Of a stretch of 64,000 nucleotides of DNA, positions 43,975 to 53,691 are shown piece after piece. The translations under genes were made by a program, and so were the position numbers. Within the stretch, counting starts at the first letter, position 1. The number at the start of each line of letters is the position of its first letter. Origin of the DNA: JAUWVG01 sp964633715 (GTDB lineage: Bacteria; Acidobacteriota; Aminicenantia; Aminicenantales; Aminicenantaceae); the NCBI GenBank assembly GCA_964633715.1, contig CAZWHQ010000012.1, forward strand, positions 1 to 64,000. The letters run 5' to 3'. The notes beneath the pieces were generated by a model. It ran no database searches. It was not told where the DNA came from and worked only from the letters and a program-made list of their open reading frames with translations.

Positions 43975-45294
43975 CTATTCTTTATCTATTTTCAGGATTG
44001 TTTTCAACAACACATTAGCCCCGTTGACAACATCCGACATGTGCGAGAATTCTTTTGGAGAATGGCTGACTCCTCCGACACTTGGGATAAAGATCATCCC
44101 CGTAGGAGCAATCTTAGCCATATCCTGCGCATCATGGCCGGCACCGGAGGGCATAAATTGTGATGTCAATCCCAGTTCTTCAGCCGATTCTGCAATTTTT
44201 TTTCTTATAGCCGGGTCGGTAGGAGCCGGAACAGCCATGGCATCGATGGGGTCAAAAAAGATTTTTGTGCCTGTTTTTTTCGATAAAAGGGCTGCTTCTT
44301 CTTCAATTTTCCTGTAGAGAGTTTGGATTTTATCAGCAGACAGGTCCCGGAGTTCCAGACTCATGACCACTTTTCCAGGTATGACGTTGGGCGCCCCCGG
44401 TTCAGCATGGATTCGTCCGACTGTTCCAACTTGACTGCCCTCGACACCGGTGACAACCCTGTTTACGGCTAGGATCAAGTGCGCCGCTGTCAATAAAGCA
44501 TCCTGTCTCACATTCATAGGCGTCGTTCCAGCATGATTCGCATATCCCTCGATGCTCACATCCCACCATGCAATCCCCACGATCCCCTCGACAACACCTA
44601 TATCGATGTTTTTCGTCTCCAGAATGCGTCCCTGTTCGATATGGATTTCTAGGAAAGCCAAGATATCTCCTTTTTTACGTTTAACACTGTCCAGACTGTC
44701 CGGATCCCCTCCCAGAGCCTGAATCCCCTCCAGGACGGTTTTGCCGCTGTGGCTTTTTTCCGTGAGAGCTTCAGAAGTCAAGGTTCCATTCATCGCTCGG
44801 CTTCCAACAAGCCCCCCCTCTTCATCCGTAAACACAATCACCTCTAGAGGATGCCGGGTTTGGAGATTGTTCTCAACAAGCACTTGGACACACTCGATAG
44901 CACTCAGGACACCAACAGTCCCATCATATTTTCCACCGTTCGGGACGGTATCGATATGTGATCCGGACAGGATCACGGGCAGAGATTTTTCTCTCCCCTC
45001 CCGTCTCCCCACCATGTTTCCCGCTGCATCAATCCTCACATCCAAACCTGCGGCCTCCATGAGGACTAAAATATATTTTCTTGCGGCAATGTCTTCGTCG
45101 CTATAGGCCACACGGTGGACACCGCCTTCAGAGGTTTTTCCAAATTCCGCCAGTTCAAAAATGTGTTTCTCTATTCTTTTTGCATTAACCCTTAATTCTT
45201 TCATTGGTTGTCCTTTCTCACACAAGTATAAAACCGGACTGGCCATCAGAAGTAAAAATAGCCCAAGGAAAAGTCGTCGACAAAAATTGTACAT
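43975..45294 (-). CDS. Exported M20 amidohydrolase (HyuC/AllC type)
   Basis: A 439-residue zinc amidohydrolase of the N-carbamoyl-amino-acid hydrolase/allantoate amidohydrolase group: SGSHIDTVPNGGKYDGTVGV with metal His and Asp, TDEEGGLVGSRAM with the bridging and catalytic Glu, EIHIEQGRILE and the C-terminal metal His in GGVSHSPKEFSH. Known members are cytoplasmic, but this one begins with a hydrophobic leader (RRLFLGLFLLLMASPVLYLC) after a GGGGAGG site. It follows the oxidoreductase gene by 11 bases. The substrate, perhaps a ureido or carbamoyl compound, is not known. Confidence 0.87.
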   Translation of the reverse strand: MYNFCRRLFLGLFLLLMASPVLYLCEKGQPMKELRVNAKRIEKHIFELAEFGKTSEGGVHRVAYSDEDIAARKYILVLMEAAGLDVRIDAAGNMVGRREGREKSLPVILSGSHIDTVPNGGKYDGTVGVLSAIECVQVLVENNLQTRHPLEVIVFTDEEGGLVGSRAMNGTLTSEALTEKSHSGKTVLEGIQALGGDPDSLDSVKRKKGDILAFLEIHIEQGRILETKNIDIGVVEGIVGIAWWDVSIEGYANHAGTTPMNVRQDALLTAAHLILAVNRVVTGVEGSQVGTVGRIHAEPGAPNVIPGKVVMSLELRDLSADKIQTLYRKIEEEAALLSKKTGTKIFFDPIDAMAVPAPTDPAIRKKIAESAEELGLTSQFMPSGAGHDAQDMAKIAPTGMIFIPSVGGVSHSPKEFSHMSDVVNGANVLLKTILKIDKE

Positions 45295-45305
45295 CCCTGC
45301 CTCCC

Positions 45306-46631
45306 CTATATTTTAACCAGCTCTTCGATGGCAAACGGCTGTTCCTGCTCGATACTCCGGCGGGCTGCAACACCGATCAAAATAGAGAGAACGCCATCCC
45401 GACTTCCCGCCCCCTGTTCCAGAAGATCATCCCCGGGATTCCGGAAGATTCTATCCTGCATGATCTGGTCCGCACCCCAATGGCTTCCTCCTTGCCCAGA
45501 TTCCAGGCTAAACGTCAAAGTGTCTTTGAAATTTCTGGTGAGGCGAAAATCCGCAAGACTCTCGACCTTCCATGGTTGGTTATGGTAAACACGCGCATCG
45601 AGCCGTCCCTTTGTCCCATTAAATCCCACAGAATATCCCTCATAGGGCATAAATGCGTTCAAAGAATAACTCATTGTCACACGGTTGTGGTACTGGACCT
45701 GGACGTTCATGGTGTCCCAGATGTTGATTCTCTTCCGAAAAACACAGGCATCACGGATGTACCCATCGGCAGATTCGGCCTTTACGTAGAGATTCATTAA
45801 ATGCTCATCCTGTGTGATATCCCAGAAGAATTCACACGAATCCTTATAGGGACAGGTCATACAGCGGCCGCTCCGGGCTGTTCCGTTAAAGCCATACTTA
45901 CGCAATTCCCCGTAAGCATTCACTTCTACAGGTTCAGCAGCCAACCACCAATTCATGAGGTCATAGTGATGAGTAGCCTTGTGCACAAGAAGAGAGCCTG
46001 AAAACTGCTTGAATCCATGCCAGCGTCGGAAATAAGAGGCCCCGTGATAGACATCCAGATAGTAGTTAAAATCTACAGATGTGATCTCTCCAATCTCCCG
46101 GGACAAGAGAATCTCCTTGATTTTGACCGCATCCGGATTGTACCGGTAATTAAATGTCACAACGAGGTTCTTTCCTGTCCTTTTTTCTGTATCGATAATC
46201 TTCTGCGCCAAAGTCTCATCAGTGGCAAGGGGTTTTTCTGTAATCACGTCACACCCCATCTCCATCGCCAGACAGATATACTTGGCATGAAAGCAGTCCA
46301 TGGTGGTCACAATCACTGTTTCAGGTTGTGTGTCTTTGACCATTTTATGAAAATCTGTGTAAGTTGGACATGTCGCCCCCATATAACGTTTTGAGTATTC
46401 CAACCGGATTGGATTGATGTCACAAAGCCCGACCATTTCCAGCACATCGCCGTAATCCTGCAGCAGTGTTTTTCCCCACAGTGAAGATCCTCTGATCCCA
46501 GTGCCAACCAGGGCAATCCTTTTCTTCTTGACCGGTTGGGCAAAAAGAAGGTTCCCTTTGTTCACCAGGGAATATCCGGTCACACCCAAGGCAGCCCCCA
46601 CCGAAGTGGACAAAAACTTACGTCGACTCAA
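45306..46631 (-). CDS. Tat-exported Gfo/Idh/MocA oxidoreductase
   Basis: The 441-residue frame opens at a TTG codon with SRRKFLSTSVGAALGV, a twin-arginine leader. The Rossmann motif is RIALVGTGIRG and the catalytic motif is CDVITEKPLAT. A Cys-rich loop, CMTCPYKDSCEFF, may hold a metal or disulfide. The likely real start is a GTG at 46653 behind GGGGAGG, which would give TKSKKK ahead of the leader but is out of frame by one base in the A10 run. Removing one A joins them. This is the first gene of the operon with the M20 enzyme and esterase. Confidence 0.85.
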   Translation of the reverse strand: MSRRKFLSTSVGAALGVTGYSLVNKGNLLFAQPVKKKRIALVGTGIRGSSLWGKTLLQDYGDVLEMVGLCDINPIRLEYSKRYMGATCPTYTDFHKMVKDTQPETVIVTTMDCFHAKYICLAMEMGCDVITEKPLATDETLAQKIIDTEKRTGKNLVVTFNYRYNPDAVKIKEILLSREIGEITSVDFNYYLDVYHGASYFRRWHGFKQFSGSLLVHKATHHYDLMNWWLAAEPVEVNAYGELRKYGFNGTARSGRCMTCPYKDSCEFFWDITQDEHLMNLYVKAESADGYIRDACVFRKRINIWDTMNVQVQYHNRVTMSYSLNAFMPYEGYSVGFNGTKGRLDARVYHNQPWKVESLADFRLTRNFKDTLTFSLESGQGGSHWGADQIMQDRIFRNPGDDLLEQGAGSRDGVLSILIGVAARRSIEQEQPFAIEELVKI

Positions 46632-46746
46632 TTTTTTTTTTAGATTTTGTCACAAACGCCTCCCCATTCAAAATATATCCTTACACTTTAGGTAGCTTCT
46701 ATCACAGGAAAAAAGGGATGTCAAAACCAAGGGTGAAGGAGGATTT

Positions 46747-47610
46747 TTAGTCCTGAGCTAGCTCAAGGATGTTGGTCAAAGGACTGTATGTATTTTCAAG
46801 TCGGGAGAGAAATGGGCGAAAAGATGCTTCGATCACAAAAGGAAGGCCATCCTGCCAAGGGATTCGACGGAAATCCTCTTCCAGAGCTTGTATTTCAGCC
46901 AGGAAAGCTCCTCTCCACTCATCATCTCCTGGTTTTACTGGAGGTGAATCCAACTGAGGAACCTGGTTTTTTAGTATAGACAGTATTAAATGGTTTATCC
47001 TCTCGACCATATTTATTTCACGTTCCTCTAGGTTTTCTTCTCTGTCCCACTCATCAAATCTCCACTCTCTATCACTCTGGACAAGCTGAAAACCCGGACC
47101 GTCTCCGGGAGATTTCCCGAGCATGGAATAATAGGAAAGAATGTAAATATACATATACTCCCCTAAACCCATCTTAACGTCAAGGAGAGCCTGACTGCGT
47201 TGCGCATAGTAATCACCAATCCCGGGGATCAGACTAAAAGCCGCTCTGAATGCGTGAAAAACTTGACCTGGTTTCCTGTTTTCTTTTCTTTGATTTTCAC
47301 GATTCCGGATTTCGTCGAGAACGGAAATGGAGTCATCCAACCTGTCACGGGCAGGAACCGTAATTTCTCTGACATAAAGAAAGTCTTCCATTCGCTCAAA
47401 GGAGATGCGCCCATCTGAAGGAGGTGTATATTCTTCAATTTCACCATAGAGGTTTTTTAGAGAATCCGTCAATTCTCCTGTTTCTTCGAATTTATAGACC
47501 AAGTCTTTTACAAAGAAAAATCCTAGAGTCAGCAGAACCAGCAGAATAACCACAATGGCTCCGCAGCCAATACCACAACCAATGAGCCATTTTTTTGTGG
47601 ACTTTTCCAT
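46747..47610 (-). CDS. Unknown single-span membrane protein
   Basis: The 287-residue protein has one N-terminal span (WLIGCGIGCGAIVVILLVLL) and a long, acidic, mostly helical soluble part with no known motif. The soluble part should face outward. It has a GAGGTGAAGG ribosome site and starts eight bases after the aminotransferase stop. It is probably in that operon. No family was recognised. Confidence 0.65.
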   Translation of the reverse strand: MEKSTKKWLIGCGIGCGAIVVILLVLLTLGFFFVKDLVYKFEETGELTDSLKNLYGEIEEYTPPSDGRISFERMEDFLYVREITVPARDRLDDSISVLDEIRNRENQRKENRKPGQVFHAFRAAFSLIPGIGDYYAQRSQALLDVKMGLGEYMYIYILSYYSMLGKSPGDGPGFQLVQSDREWRFDEWDREENLEEREINMVERINHLILSILKNQVPQLDSPPVKPGDDEWRGAFLAEIQALEEDFRRIPWQDGLPFVIEASFRPFLSRLENTYSPLTNILELAQD

Positions 47611-47618
47611 CCTTCACC

Positions 47619-48722
47619 TCAAGATGCAGTTAATTCCGCCAGTGCTTTATTTAAGTTGTTTAGACCGATTTTAATTTTCTCAGGCTCACCACCAAATCCC
47701 AACCTGAAATGTGTTGGATCCATCTCGAAACATCTCCCGGGAACGACAAACGTTTTATATTTATTTGCGAGAAGCCGGTAAAGTCTTTCCGGATCAATGG
47801 CCATTTGGCCCTTTATTCGAGGGAAACCCACGACTCCTGCCTCTGGATAAATCCACTCGAAATTTTCCTGTTGATTGATCCAGTCGGCAGCGATGCCTCG
47901 ATTTTTTTCGATCCGCTGTTTGGCTTTGTCCACAAATCGTTTTTTTTCGGTGAGCACCCGGGACGCAATCTCTTCACTGAGAGCATTATTCGCAATGCTG
48001 ACCTGCTCCCGGACAGCCAGAGCCGTATTGAGAACATTTTGATCCAATGTGGCCAGCCATCCCGTTCGTAATCCAGGCAGTCCGTAAGATTTAGAGAGAC
48101 TCGAGATGCTGATCACCTTTGGACTCAAGGTGGCCGCAGGAGGAAGTGGATCCTTAAAATCCATATCCCTGTAGGTTTCGTCAAAAAGAATATAAATATC
48201 TTTGGATTCGGCCATGTCGATTATTTTTTGGAGTTCCCCGCTTGAAATTTTCGAACCTGTAGGATTGTTGGGATGAGTCAGGCTGATCAGTTTTGTTTGA
48301 GGTGTGATCTTTTCCTTGATTTCTTCTCCAATTGGCCTGAATTTGTTGTCATACTTTAGAGTATAGAGGTCTACATTACATCCTAACGATCGGGGCACTT
48401 CATAGTTTGAGGGATAATTTGGGTGTTCAACTATTACATGGTCGCCCGGTTTGATAAGAGATGCGGCAATCACAAAATTGGCCTCACTTGCACCGGTTGT
48501 GACGATGATGTGTTCCGGTGATAATCCGGGATAGGATAAAGCGATGATCTCTCGTAAATCGGGCCGGCCTTTGTGGTATCCATATCTTAGTAAAATATCG
48601 TTCAGGTCGATATCGAGGTGCCGTACGCCGAGTGTTTTTACCGCACTCTCCCCGATGTCATATTCGATCTCATATTGATAGGTATCAAACCAGTCCTCTA
48701 ATTCCATCCTTTGAAACCACAT
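47619..48722 (-). CDS. Class I/II PLP aminotransferase
   Basis: A 367-residue fold-type I enzyme: TTGASEANF, HPNNPTGSKIS, the Asp in ILFDETYRD that pairs with the pyridine nitrogen, and the PLP lysine in SSLSKSYGLPGLRTGW. The C-terminal Arg region RLGFGG suits carboxylate binding. The exact amino donor cannot be read. It follows the alpha/beta hydrolase by 12 bases and a GGAGA site supports the start. A biosynthetic or salvage role is open. Confidence 0.88.
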   Translation of the reverse strand: MWFQRMELEDWFDTYQYEIEYDIGESAVKTLGVRHLDIDLNDILLRYGYHKGRPDLREIIALSYPGLSPEHIIVTTGASEANFVIAASLIKPGDHVIVEHPNYPSNYEVPRSLGCNVDLYTLKYDNKFRPIGEEIKEKITPQTKLISLTHPNNPTGSKISSGELQKIIDMAESKDIYILFDETYRDMDFKDPLPPAATLSPKVISISSLSKSYGLPGLRTGWLATLDQNVLNTALAVREQVSIANNALSEEIASRVLTEKKRFVDKAKQRIEKNRGIAADWINQQENFEWIYPEAGVVGFPRIKGQMAIDPERLYRLLANKYKTFVVPGRCFEMDPTHFRLGFGGEPEKIKIGLNNLNKALAELTAS

Positions 48723-48734
48723 GAATCCAGTCTC

Positions 48735-49634
48735 CTATATATTGTGTGAATTGATGAATGTGAGAATATGCTGACGCAGCTGTTTGCTTGAAAGAGCCCC
48801 TGTCCAGTGCCCTTTGTCCAACACAAAAACAGGATGTTCGCCATAACTTTCCTTCTGCCTTTTATACCGGAACAGCTGATCGTATCTGGCCAGCAATGGA
48901 AAAACATTGTCGCTGTTGACTTTTTTAAAATCCTTCTCAAAATCTAACTTTTCATTGACGATTTCCCACTGTTCATGCACAATTTTGGCCATTCTATTGT
49001 AAGCAGATGTCATAAAGACATCACTCAGAGATGCCCCTGCACACAAAGGGATGTAGACATCAGCAGTGTTGAAATAGGTCCTGTGGAGATTAGCCGCTAA
49101 ACCACCCAGGCTGACTCCAGCAACAAACACTTGGCCTCGTCCCTCTGATTTTATGTATTTGACCAGAAAATCGATCAATTTCGCACAAACAGAGAGCATA
49201 GCAATAAAACTTGTCAAGTGTCCCATCCGTTTGGCATATTTTAGGATGGAACCCTTGTGAAAGGGTGCACGAAGAGCGATGAGGTTTGCCTCTATAGGTT
49301 CCCGCGAAGACACAAAAATATCTCGGAATGTATTCTTTATATACCAATGAAAATCAAAAGGACGTTCAAGGTTCCCATGATGATAGATGATAGTGGGATA
49401 ATCCGTTCCTTTCCACTGGTGGATTAAAAATGCCGGATTCATGACCCCAGCTTCTGTTTCAGCCTCCACTTCATATTTTCCCTCGCCCAATATCGTGGGA
49501 ACTTTTAGTTTGATTTTTTTGAGATGCTCCACATAGGTGGAACTCTCTATACTCTTGGAAAAAACTTTGTTATTGATCAGAAGAACTTCAGTGCTCCTGA
49601 TGGAAATGTGATCTATCAAGGCATGGATATTCAT
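48735..49634 (-). CDS. Alpha/beta hydrolase of unknown specificity
   Basis: A cytoplasmic 299-residue hydrolase: IIYHHGNLERP near the oxyanion site, the elbow GVSLGGLA, an Asp in LLARYDQLF and the His in DKGHWTG form a plausible triad. No leader is present. The ribosome site is weak. It heads a three-gene run with the aminotransferase and the unknown membrane protein. Fatty-acyl or xenobiotic esterase roles are equally possible. Confidence 0.72.
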   Translation of the reverse strand: MNIHALIDHISIRSTEVLLINNKVFSKSIESSTYVEHLKKIKLKVPTILGEGKYEVEAETEAGVMNPAFLIHQWKGTDYPTIIYHHGNLERPFDFHWYIKNTFRDIFVSSREPIEANLIALRAPFHKGSILKYAKRMGHLTSFIAMLSVCAKLIDFLVKYIKSEGRGQVFVAGVSLGGLAANLHRTYFNTADVYIPLCAGASLSDVFMTSAYNRMAKIVHEQWEIVNEKLDFEKDFKKVNSDNVFPLLARYDQLFRYKRQKESYGEHPVFVLDKGHWTGALSSKQLRQHILTFINSHNI

Positions 49635-49803
49635 TTTTACATAAGGCCAGTCCTGTTTAAGATCATTTCATTTTAAAGAATTCTGAAACTTAAATAAAGA
49701 CACGTCTTTTGGAAAGCATCCCATTTCCCGCGATTTCAAGAAAGAATTCTCCGCAAAGTGATAAGAAATCACGAAAATGAGGAAACTTCCCAATTGAGTT
49801 GGC

Positions 49804-49832
49804 TTGACTTTTTGAGAAGGTGGTGGTAATTC
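49804..49832 (+). promoter_or_regulatory. Promoter candidate of the M28 peptidase gene
   Basis: TTGACT (49804-49809) and TAATTC (49827-49832) with 17 bases between, followed by a GGAGG ribosome site before 49868. Confidence 0.5.
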
Positions 49833-49867
49833 AGATTCTTTAAAAGATCGGATATTTGGAGGAATAA

Positions 49868-51535
49868 ATGGCCAAAAAAACTCACTTCTACCTATCTATT
49901 TTTATAGTGATTTTTCTTCTTTTTCCCGGCTGTACAAGCAAAACTTCTGGGATAGAAGAAGCTCTAGCAAGTATCTCGTTGGAGGATTTTAAAAAAGACA
50001 TAAAAATTCTCTCCTCGGACGAATTCGAAGGCCGCTCTCCCGCTTCTAAGGGAGAAGAGCTGACCATTGAGTTCTTGAAAAACGAGTTCCAGGCCCTGGG
50101 ACTTGAACCGGGAAATAAGGGCAGTTTTTTCCAGGAAGTTCCACTGGTCAAGATTACTTCGATTCCCTCCAAAACTCTGGAAATTTCGGGACAGAATACT
50201 TCTCATACATTCCGATACGGCGATGAATATGTCGGCACAACCAAACAAGTTGTTGATGAGGTTTCCCTTAGAGATTCAGAGATGATTTATGTCGGTTACG
50301 GCATTGTCGCACCGGAATACGGTTGGAATGACTATGAGGGTATCGATGTGAAGGGAAAAACCGTCGTCATTCAGGTGAATGATCCCGGATTCGCGACGCA
50401 AGATCCAGATCTTTTTAACGGCCGCGCCATGACCTATTACGGCCGGTGGACCTACAAATACGAAGAAGCTGCACGCCAGGGAGCGGCAGGCGCTCTCATC
50501 ATTCATGAAACCGAACCTGCTGCCTACGGTTGGGATGTCGTGTTTAATGGCTGGACCGGGCCTCAGTTTAATTTGGAGAATAAGGACAACAAGATGTCCA
50601 CTTGTGCCGTCGAAGGATGGATCACTTTGGAGACTGCTCACCGGATATTCGAGCAGGCCGGACTTGACTTCGATGAGTCAAAGAGGGCCGCTGCCAATTT
50701 AGGATTCAAGCCCGTTCCCATGGAACTGACCGCCAATTTAACATTAAAAAACAGCATCGAGTACTCTCGATCCAATAACGTTATTGCCGTCCTGCCAGGT
50801 TCAGAACGGCCGGATGAAGTGATTTTCTACACAGCCCATTGGGATCATTTCGGAATCGACACTTCCCTGGAAGGGGATCAGATCTTCAATGGAGCATTGG
50901 ATAACGCGACCGGAACTGCAGCCCTTATCCAACTGGCCGAAGCATTCCTGAAGCTGAAAACACCTCCCGCCCGCTCGATAGCCTTCATGGCCGTTACCGC
51001 TGAAGAACAGGGATTGCTTGGCTCTCTATATTACGCCACTCATCCCATCTATCCCAAGACGAAGACCGTTGCCTCCATCAATATGGATGCTCTCAACATC
51101 TATGGGAAAATGAACGATATCACGGTCATTGGCTACGGACAATCTGAACTGGACGACTACGTGGAAACCGCTGCCGCAAAGCAGGGACGACGTGTTCGAC
51201 CTGATCCTAAGCCTGAAAGAGGCTCTTTTTTCCGCTCGGATCATTTCAGTTTTGCCAAACAGGGCATTCCCGCCCTCTATACAGGCGCAGGGATCGATCA
51301 TGTAGAGCATGGAGAAGCATGGACACTTGAAAAAAGAGATGCCTATATCGCTGAAAAATACCACAAGCCTTCGGATAATTACGATCCTAATTGGGACCTT
51401 TCCGGCGCGATTGATGACCTGCGTTTGCTGTTTAATATTGCTCACAAGTTAAGCATGGAATCCTCTTTTCCAAACTGGAAAGAAGGAAGTGAGTTCAAAG
51501 CTAAAAGAGATGCCGATATGTCCGAAAAAAAATAA
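49868..51535 (+). CDS. M28 peptidase with PA domain, lipoprotein
   Basis: The leader ends in LLFPGC (Cys22), so the 555-residue protein is probably lipid-anchored. A PA-type insert spans about residues 125-270 (MIYVGYGIVAPEYGWNDYEG). The two-zinc site is seen in YTAHWDHFG, NGALDNATG, AVTAEEQGLLGS, SINMDAL and FRSDHFSF, with all ligands in place. It removes N-terminal amino acids from peptides outside the cytoplasm. It is followed nine bases later by a hydrolase relic. Confidence 0.92.
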   Translation: MAKKTHFYLSIFIVIFLLFPGCTSKTSGIEEALASISLEDFKKDIKILSSDEFEGRSPASKGEELTIEFLKNEFQALGLEPGNKGSFFQEVPLVKITSIPSKTLEISGQNTSHTFRYGDEYVGTTKQVVDEVSLRDSEMIYVGYGIVAPEYGWNDYEGIDVKGKTVVIQVNDPGFATQDPDLFNGRAMTYYGRWTYKYEEAARQGAAGALIIHETEPAAYGWDVVFNGWTGPQFNLENKDNKMSTCAVEGWITLETAHRIFEQAGLDFDESKRAAANLGFKPVPMELTANLTLKNSIEYSRSNNVIAVLPGSERPDEVIFYTAHWDHFGIDTSLEGDQIFNGALDNATGTAALIQLAEAFLKLKTPPARSIAFMAVTAEEQGLLGSLYYATHPIYPKTKTVASINMDALNIYGKMNDITVIGYGQSELDDYVETAAAKQGRRVRPDPKPERGSFFRSDHFSFAKQGIPALYTGAGIDHVEHGEAWTLEKRDAYIAEKYHKPSDNYDPNWDLSGAIDDLRLLFNIAHKLSMESSFPNWKEGSEFKAKRDADMSEKK

Positions 51536-51544
51536 ATAATAAGA

Positions 51545-51857
51545 TTGTTTCAAAAAATATTTTTCGAAAACTCATCCGGGATCAAACTGTGTGGAATTCT
51601 CTCCACACCCTCTTCTGAAAAACAAGAGACGATTTTTTTACTTTGCCACGGTTTTTCAACAAGCAAGGATGGCCGAACCAACACCCGGCTTGAAAAGACT
51701 CTCAATGACGGCGGGCTGGCCACTTTTCGCTTCGATTTTTTTGGACATGGAGAGTGCGGACCATATCTAATCTCAGCCCAGAGATTTTGATAAAATGATC
51801 CGCCTGATTTCTGATTTTGTTTTGACCCACTCAAAAGATCGGATAATTTTTATTTGA
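51545..51857 (+). pseudogene. Relic of an alpha/beta hydrolase with internal deletion
   Basis: The first 80 codons match an S33-type serine hydrolase start (IFLLCHGFSTSKDGRTNTRL and ATFRFDFFGHGE), then the frame stops at 51790. A second stretch at 51795 reads MIRLISDFVLTHSKDRIIFI-stop, like the family's C-terminal helix. The middle, with the nucleophile elbow, Asp and His, is missing. Its end overlaps the stop of the M14 gene. Confidence 0.75.
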
Positions 51858-53691
51858 TTATAATCTGCTTTTTATCGTTGCCCGCTTTTTGAGTTTTAAC
51901 GGACACTTTCAAAAAGGGCTCTCCCTGTCCTTCTTTCACGCGCAAGATATAAGTCGTTTTTGCACTTGAGGCATACCCTTGGATTTGCCCGAGTTCGACT
52001 TTTTTCTCACCGTACAGAATCTCCACGTTCTCACTGGGTTCAATCTCGAGAAGCACAGGTTTGGCGATTCTCAAAGCCAACGCTTGTTCGGTAGCCGTAG
52101 GGAGGAAACCCAGATTGTCGACTTCAAGGTCCAGTTGAAAGATGCCCCCCTTTTTATCTGTGATTTTTGTCTCCCCAATCTGAACCTTTGGGGCAAGCGT
52201 GGCCAGATAGATTGTGAAGTTGTTCCCCATCTCACATTCCTTCTGTACCAGCTCTCCTTCGGGTGGACTCATCCTGTTTCTCTTCCATCCTCCGATTTCC
52301 ACCTCACCGAGTGTCGGGTGATCAAAGGAATGCCAGTCGACGAATAATTTCCCATCCATTTCTTCGTCATTCCACTTGAACCGCTCTTCATCCGAAACGT
52401 TTCCATCCTTGTTATAATCCGGAGTCGCCCAGTGTTCATCGGCCATCGAGAAAATCCCAAAGAGATTATAAGTGGTTTCCAACGAGCTCCCCCAGGCAAA
52501 ATAGCCACGGTCAAAGGACTCGTTTTCCCCACAGCCGCAGAAATCAAAATTTGTTTCCCGCCTCGTCACCTCAGGATACATTCCCTCTGGAGCGTTTTTG
52601 ATATGTCCATCCTTATCCCTGTAGATCTGTGAGGCTTTTCTGTTCCCGGTCCCTGGTGGATAATTCCAATGAAACACAGATGTGGCCAGATCCCAACCGG
52701 AGTATTCGAGGCTTCTGGCTCCAATGACCTGGAAGAGTCTCAAATCTCCCTGGTTCGGAAAGTCACTATCAGCCATTGTCGTTGGAGGTCGAAGGATGAC
52801 TCGTCCACAGCAGTGATGCTGTAGATAGAGGACAATGTTGGGATGGCCGGCCACAAAATCCACCTCTGCTCTGGTGATAGTTTCCTCAAGTGGATAATTT
52901 CCGCCACCGCTTTGAACGGTCTGAGGCCTCCAGTTGCCTGGATAATTCCGATTGGACAAAAATCTCGTCCGGAAACTGTCCTCATTAATTTTTCCATCCC
53001 CATCATTATCGAAACCCTCACTGTAGGTCGTATAATATGTCCCGCCTATCTCATCGGGGGCTTTCCTGACCAATACCCTTGGATCCTTGTCCGATATCTT
53101 CATGGTTCCTTCGGGATCCTTTTTCCTCATCTGGACAATAAAACCATCTCCGTCCACATCTTCGGGAGGATCTTCGTCAAACAATCCGTCCCCGTCATTG
53201 TCAACAGGATTAGGATCTTCTCCGGCCGGTTTTCCGGTCAGGTAGGCCTCGGCCCCATCCACATCAAGCCTGGGAACAATGTACCAGACAAGATTGTCGA
53301 CCATTTTTGTAACTTTTTCGTCTTTCCCATAATTTTCAAGCAAATGCCAGATGGTGTAGGCACACGACATGGACGCAATGACTTCACTGGAATGAATCTG
53401 GTTGAGAAAATAACCCGGTTTATCTTCAGCTTGGCCCGTCTTAGGATTGTTGATGACCAACATCCAAACATCCCTCCCCATCTGAGAGGAACACAGCGAT
53501 TGAAGCTCCGTCAGCTGAGGAAAAGCAGCATGTACGTCTTTCAGAAAATTTGTAAGCTCAGCGTATTCATAATAATGGAAAAAATCATACGTTCCGAGAG
53601 CCTTGACCTGATTAACCTTTCCATCTCCTGCTCCCAGCAATAAGGGCAGGACAAGCATAATGCCTAAAAATAAAACAAATATTTTCCTCAT
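51850..53691 (-). CDS. Secreted M14 zinc carboxypeptidase with Ca-binding loops
   Basis: A 613-residue secreted protein with Sec leader and GGAGGG start site. The M14 zinc motif is NQIHSSEVIAS (H100, E103), with the third ligand probably in LQHHCCGR and the catalytic Glu in the SSLETTYN region. Three EF-hand-like calcium loops are inserted (DNDGDGLFDEDPPEDVDGDG, DNDGDGKINED and DYNKDGNVSDEE). A beta-sandwich tail follows. Carboxypeptidase activity on secreted substrates is expected; the Ca loops suggest stability outside the cell. Confidence 0.9.
   Translation of the reverse strand: MRKIFVLFLGIMLVLPLLLGAGDGKVNQVKALGTYDFFHYYEYAELTNFLKDVHAAFPQLTELQSLCSSQMGRDVWMLVINNPKTGQAEDKPGYFLNQIHSSEVIASMSCAYTIWHLLENYGKDEKVTKMVDNLVWYIVPRLDVDGAEAYLTGKPAGEDPNPVDNDGDGLFDEDPPEDVDGDGFIVQMRKKDPEGTMKISDKDPRVLVRKAPDEIGGTYYTTYSEGFDNDGDGKINEDSFRTRFLSNRNYPGNWRPQTVQSGGGNYPLEETITRAEVDFVAGHPNIVLYLQHHCCGRVILRPPTTMADSDFPNQGDLRLFQVIGARSLEYSGWDLATSVFHWNYPPGTGNRKASQIYRDKDGHIKNAPEGMYPEVTRRETNFDFCGCGENESFDRGYFAWGSSLETTYNLFGIFSMADEHWATPDYNKDGNVSDEERFKWNDEEMDGKLFVDWHSFDHPTLGEVEIGGWKRNRMSPPEGELVQKECEMGNNFTIYLATLAPKVQIGETKITDKKGGIFQLDLEVDNLGFLPTATEQALALRIAKPVLLEIEPSENVEILYGEKKVELGQIQGYASSAKTTYILRVKEGQGEPFLKVSVKTQKAGNDKKQIIIK

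Noticed and set aside
52843..53643. Long plus-strand open frame opposite the M14 gene
   Set aside because: It is an antisense shadow; the opposite strand carries clear M14 motifs and calcium loops.
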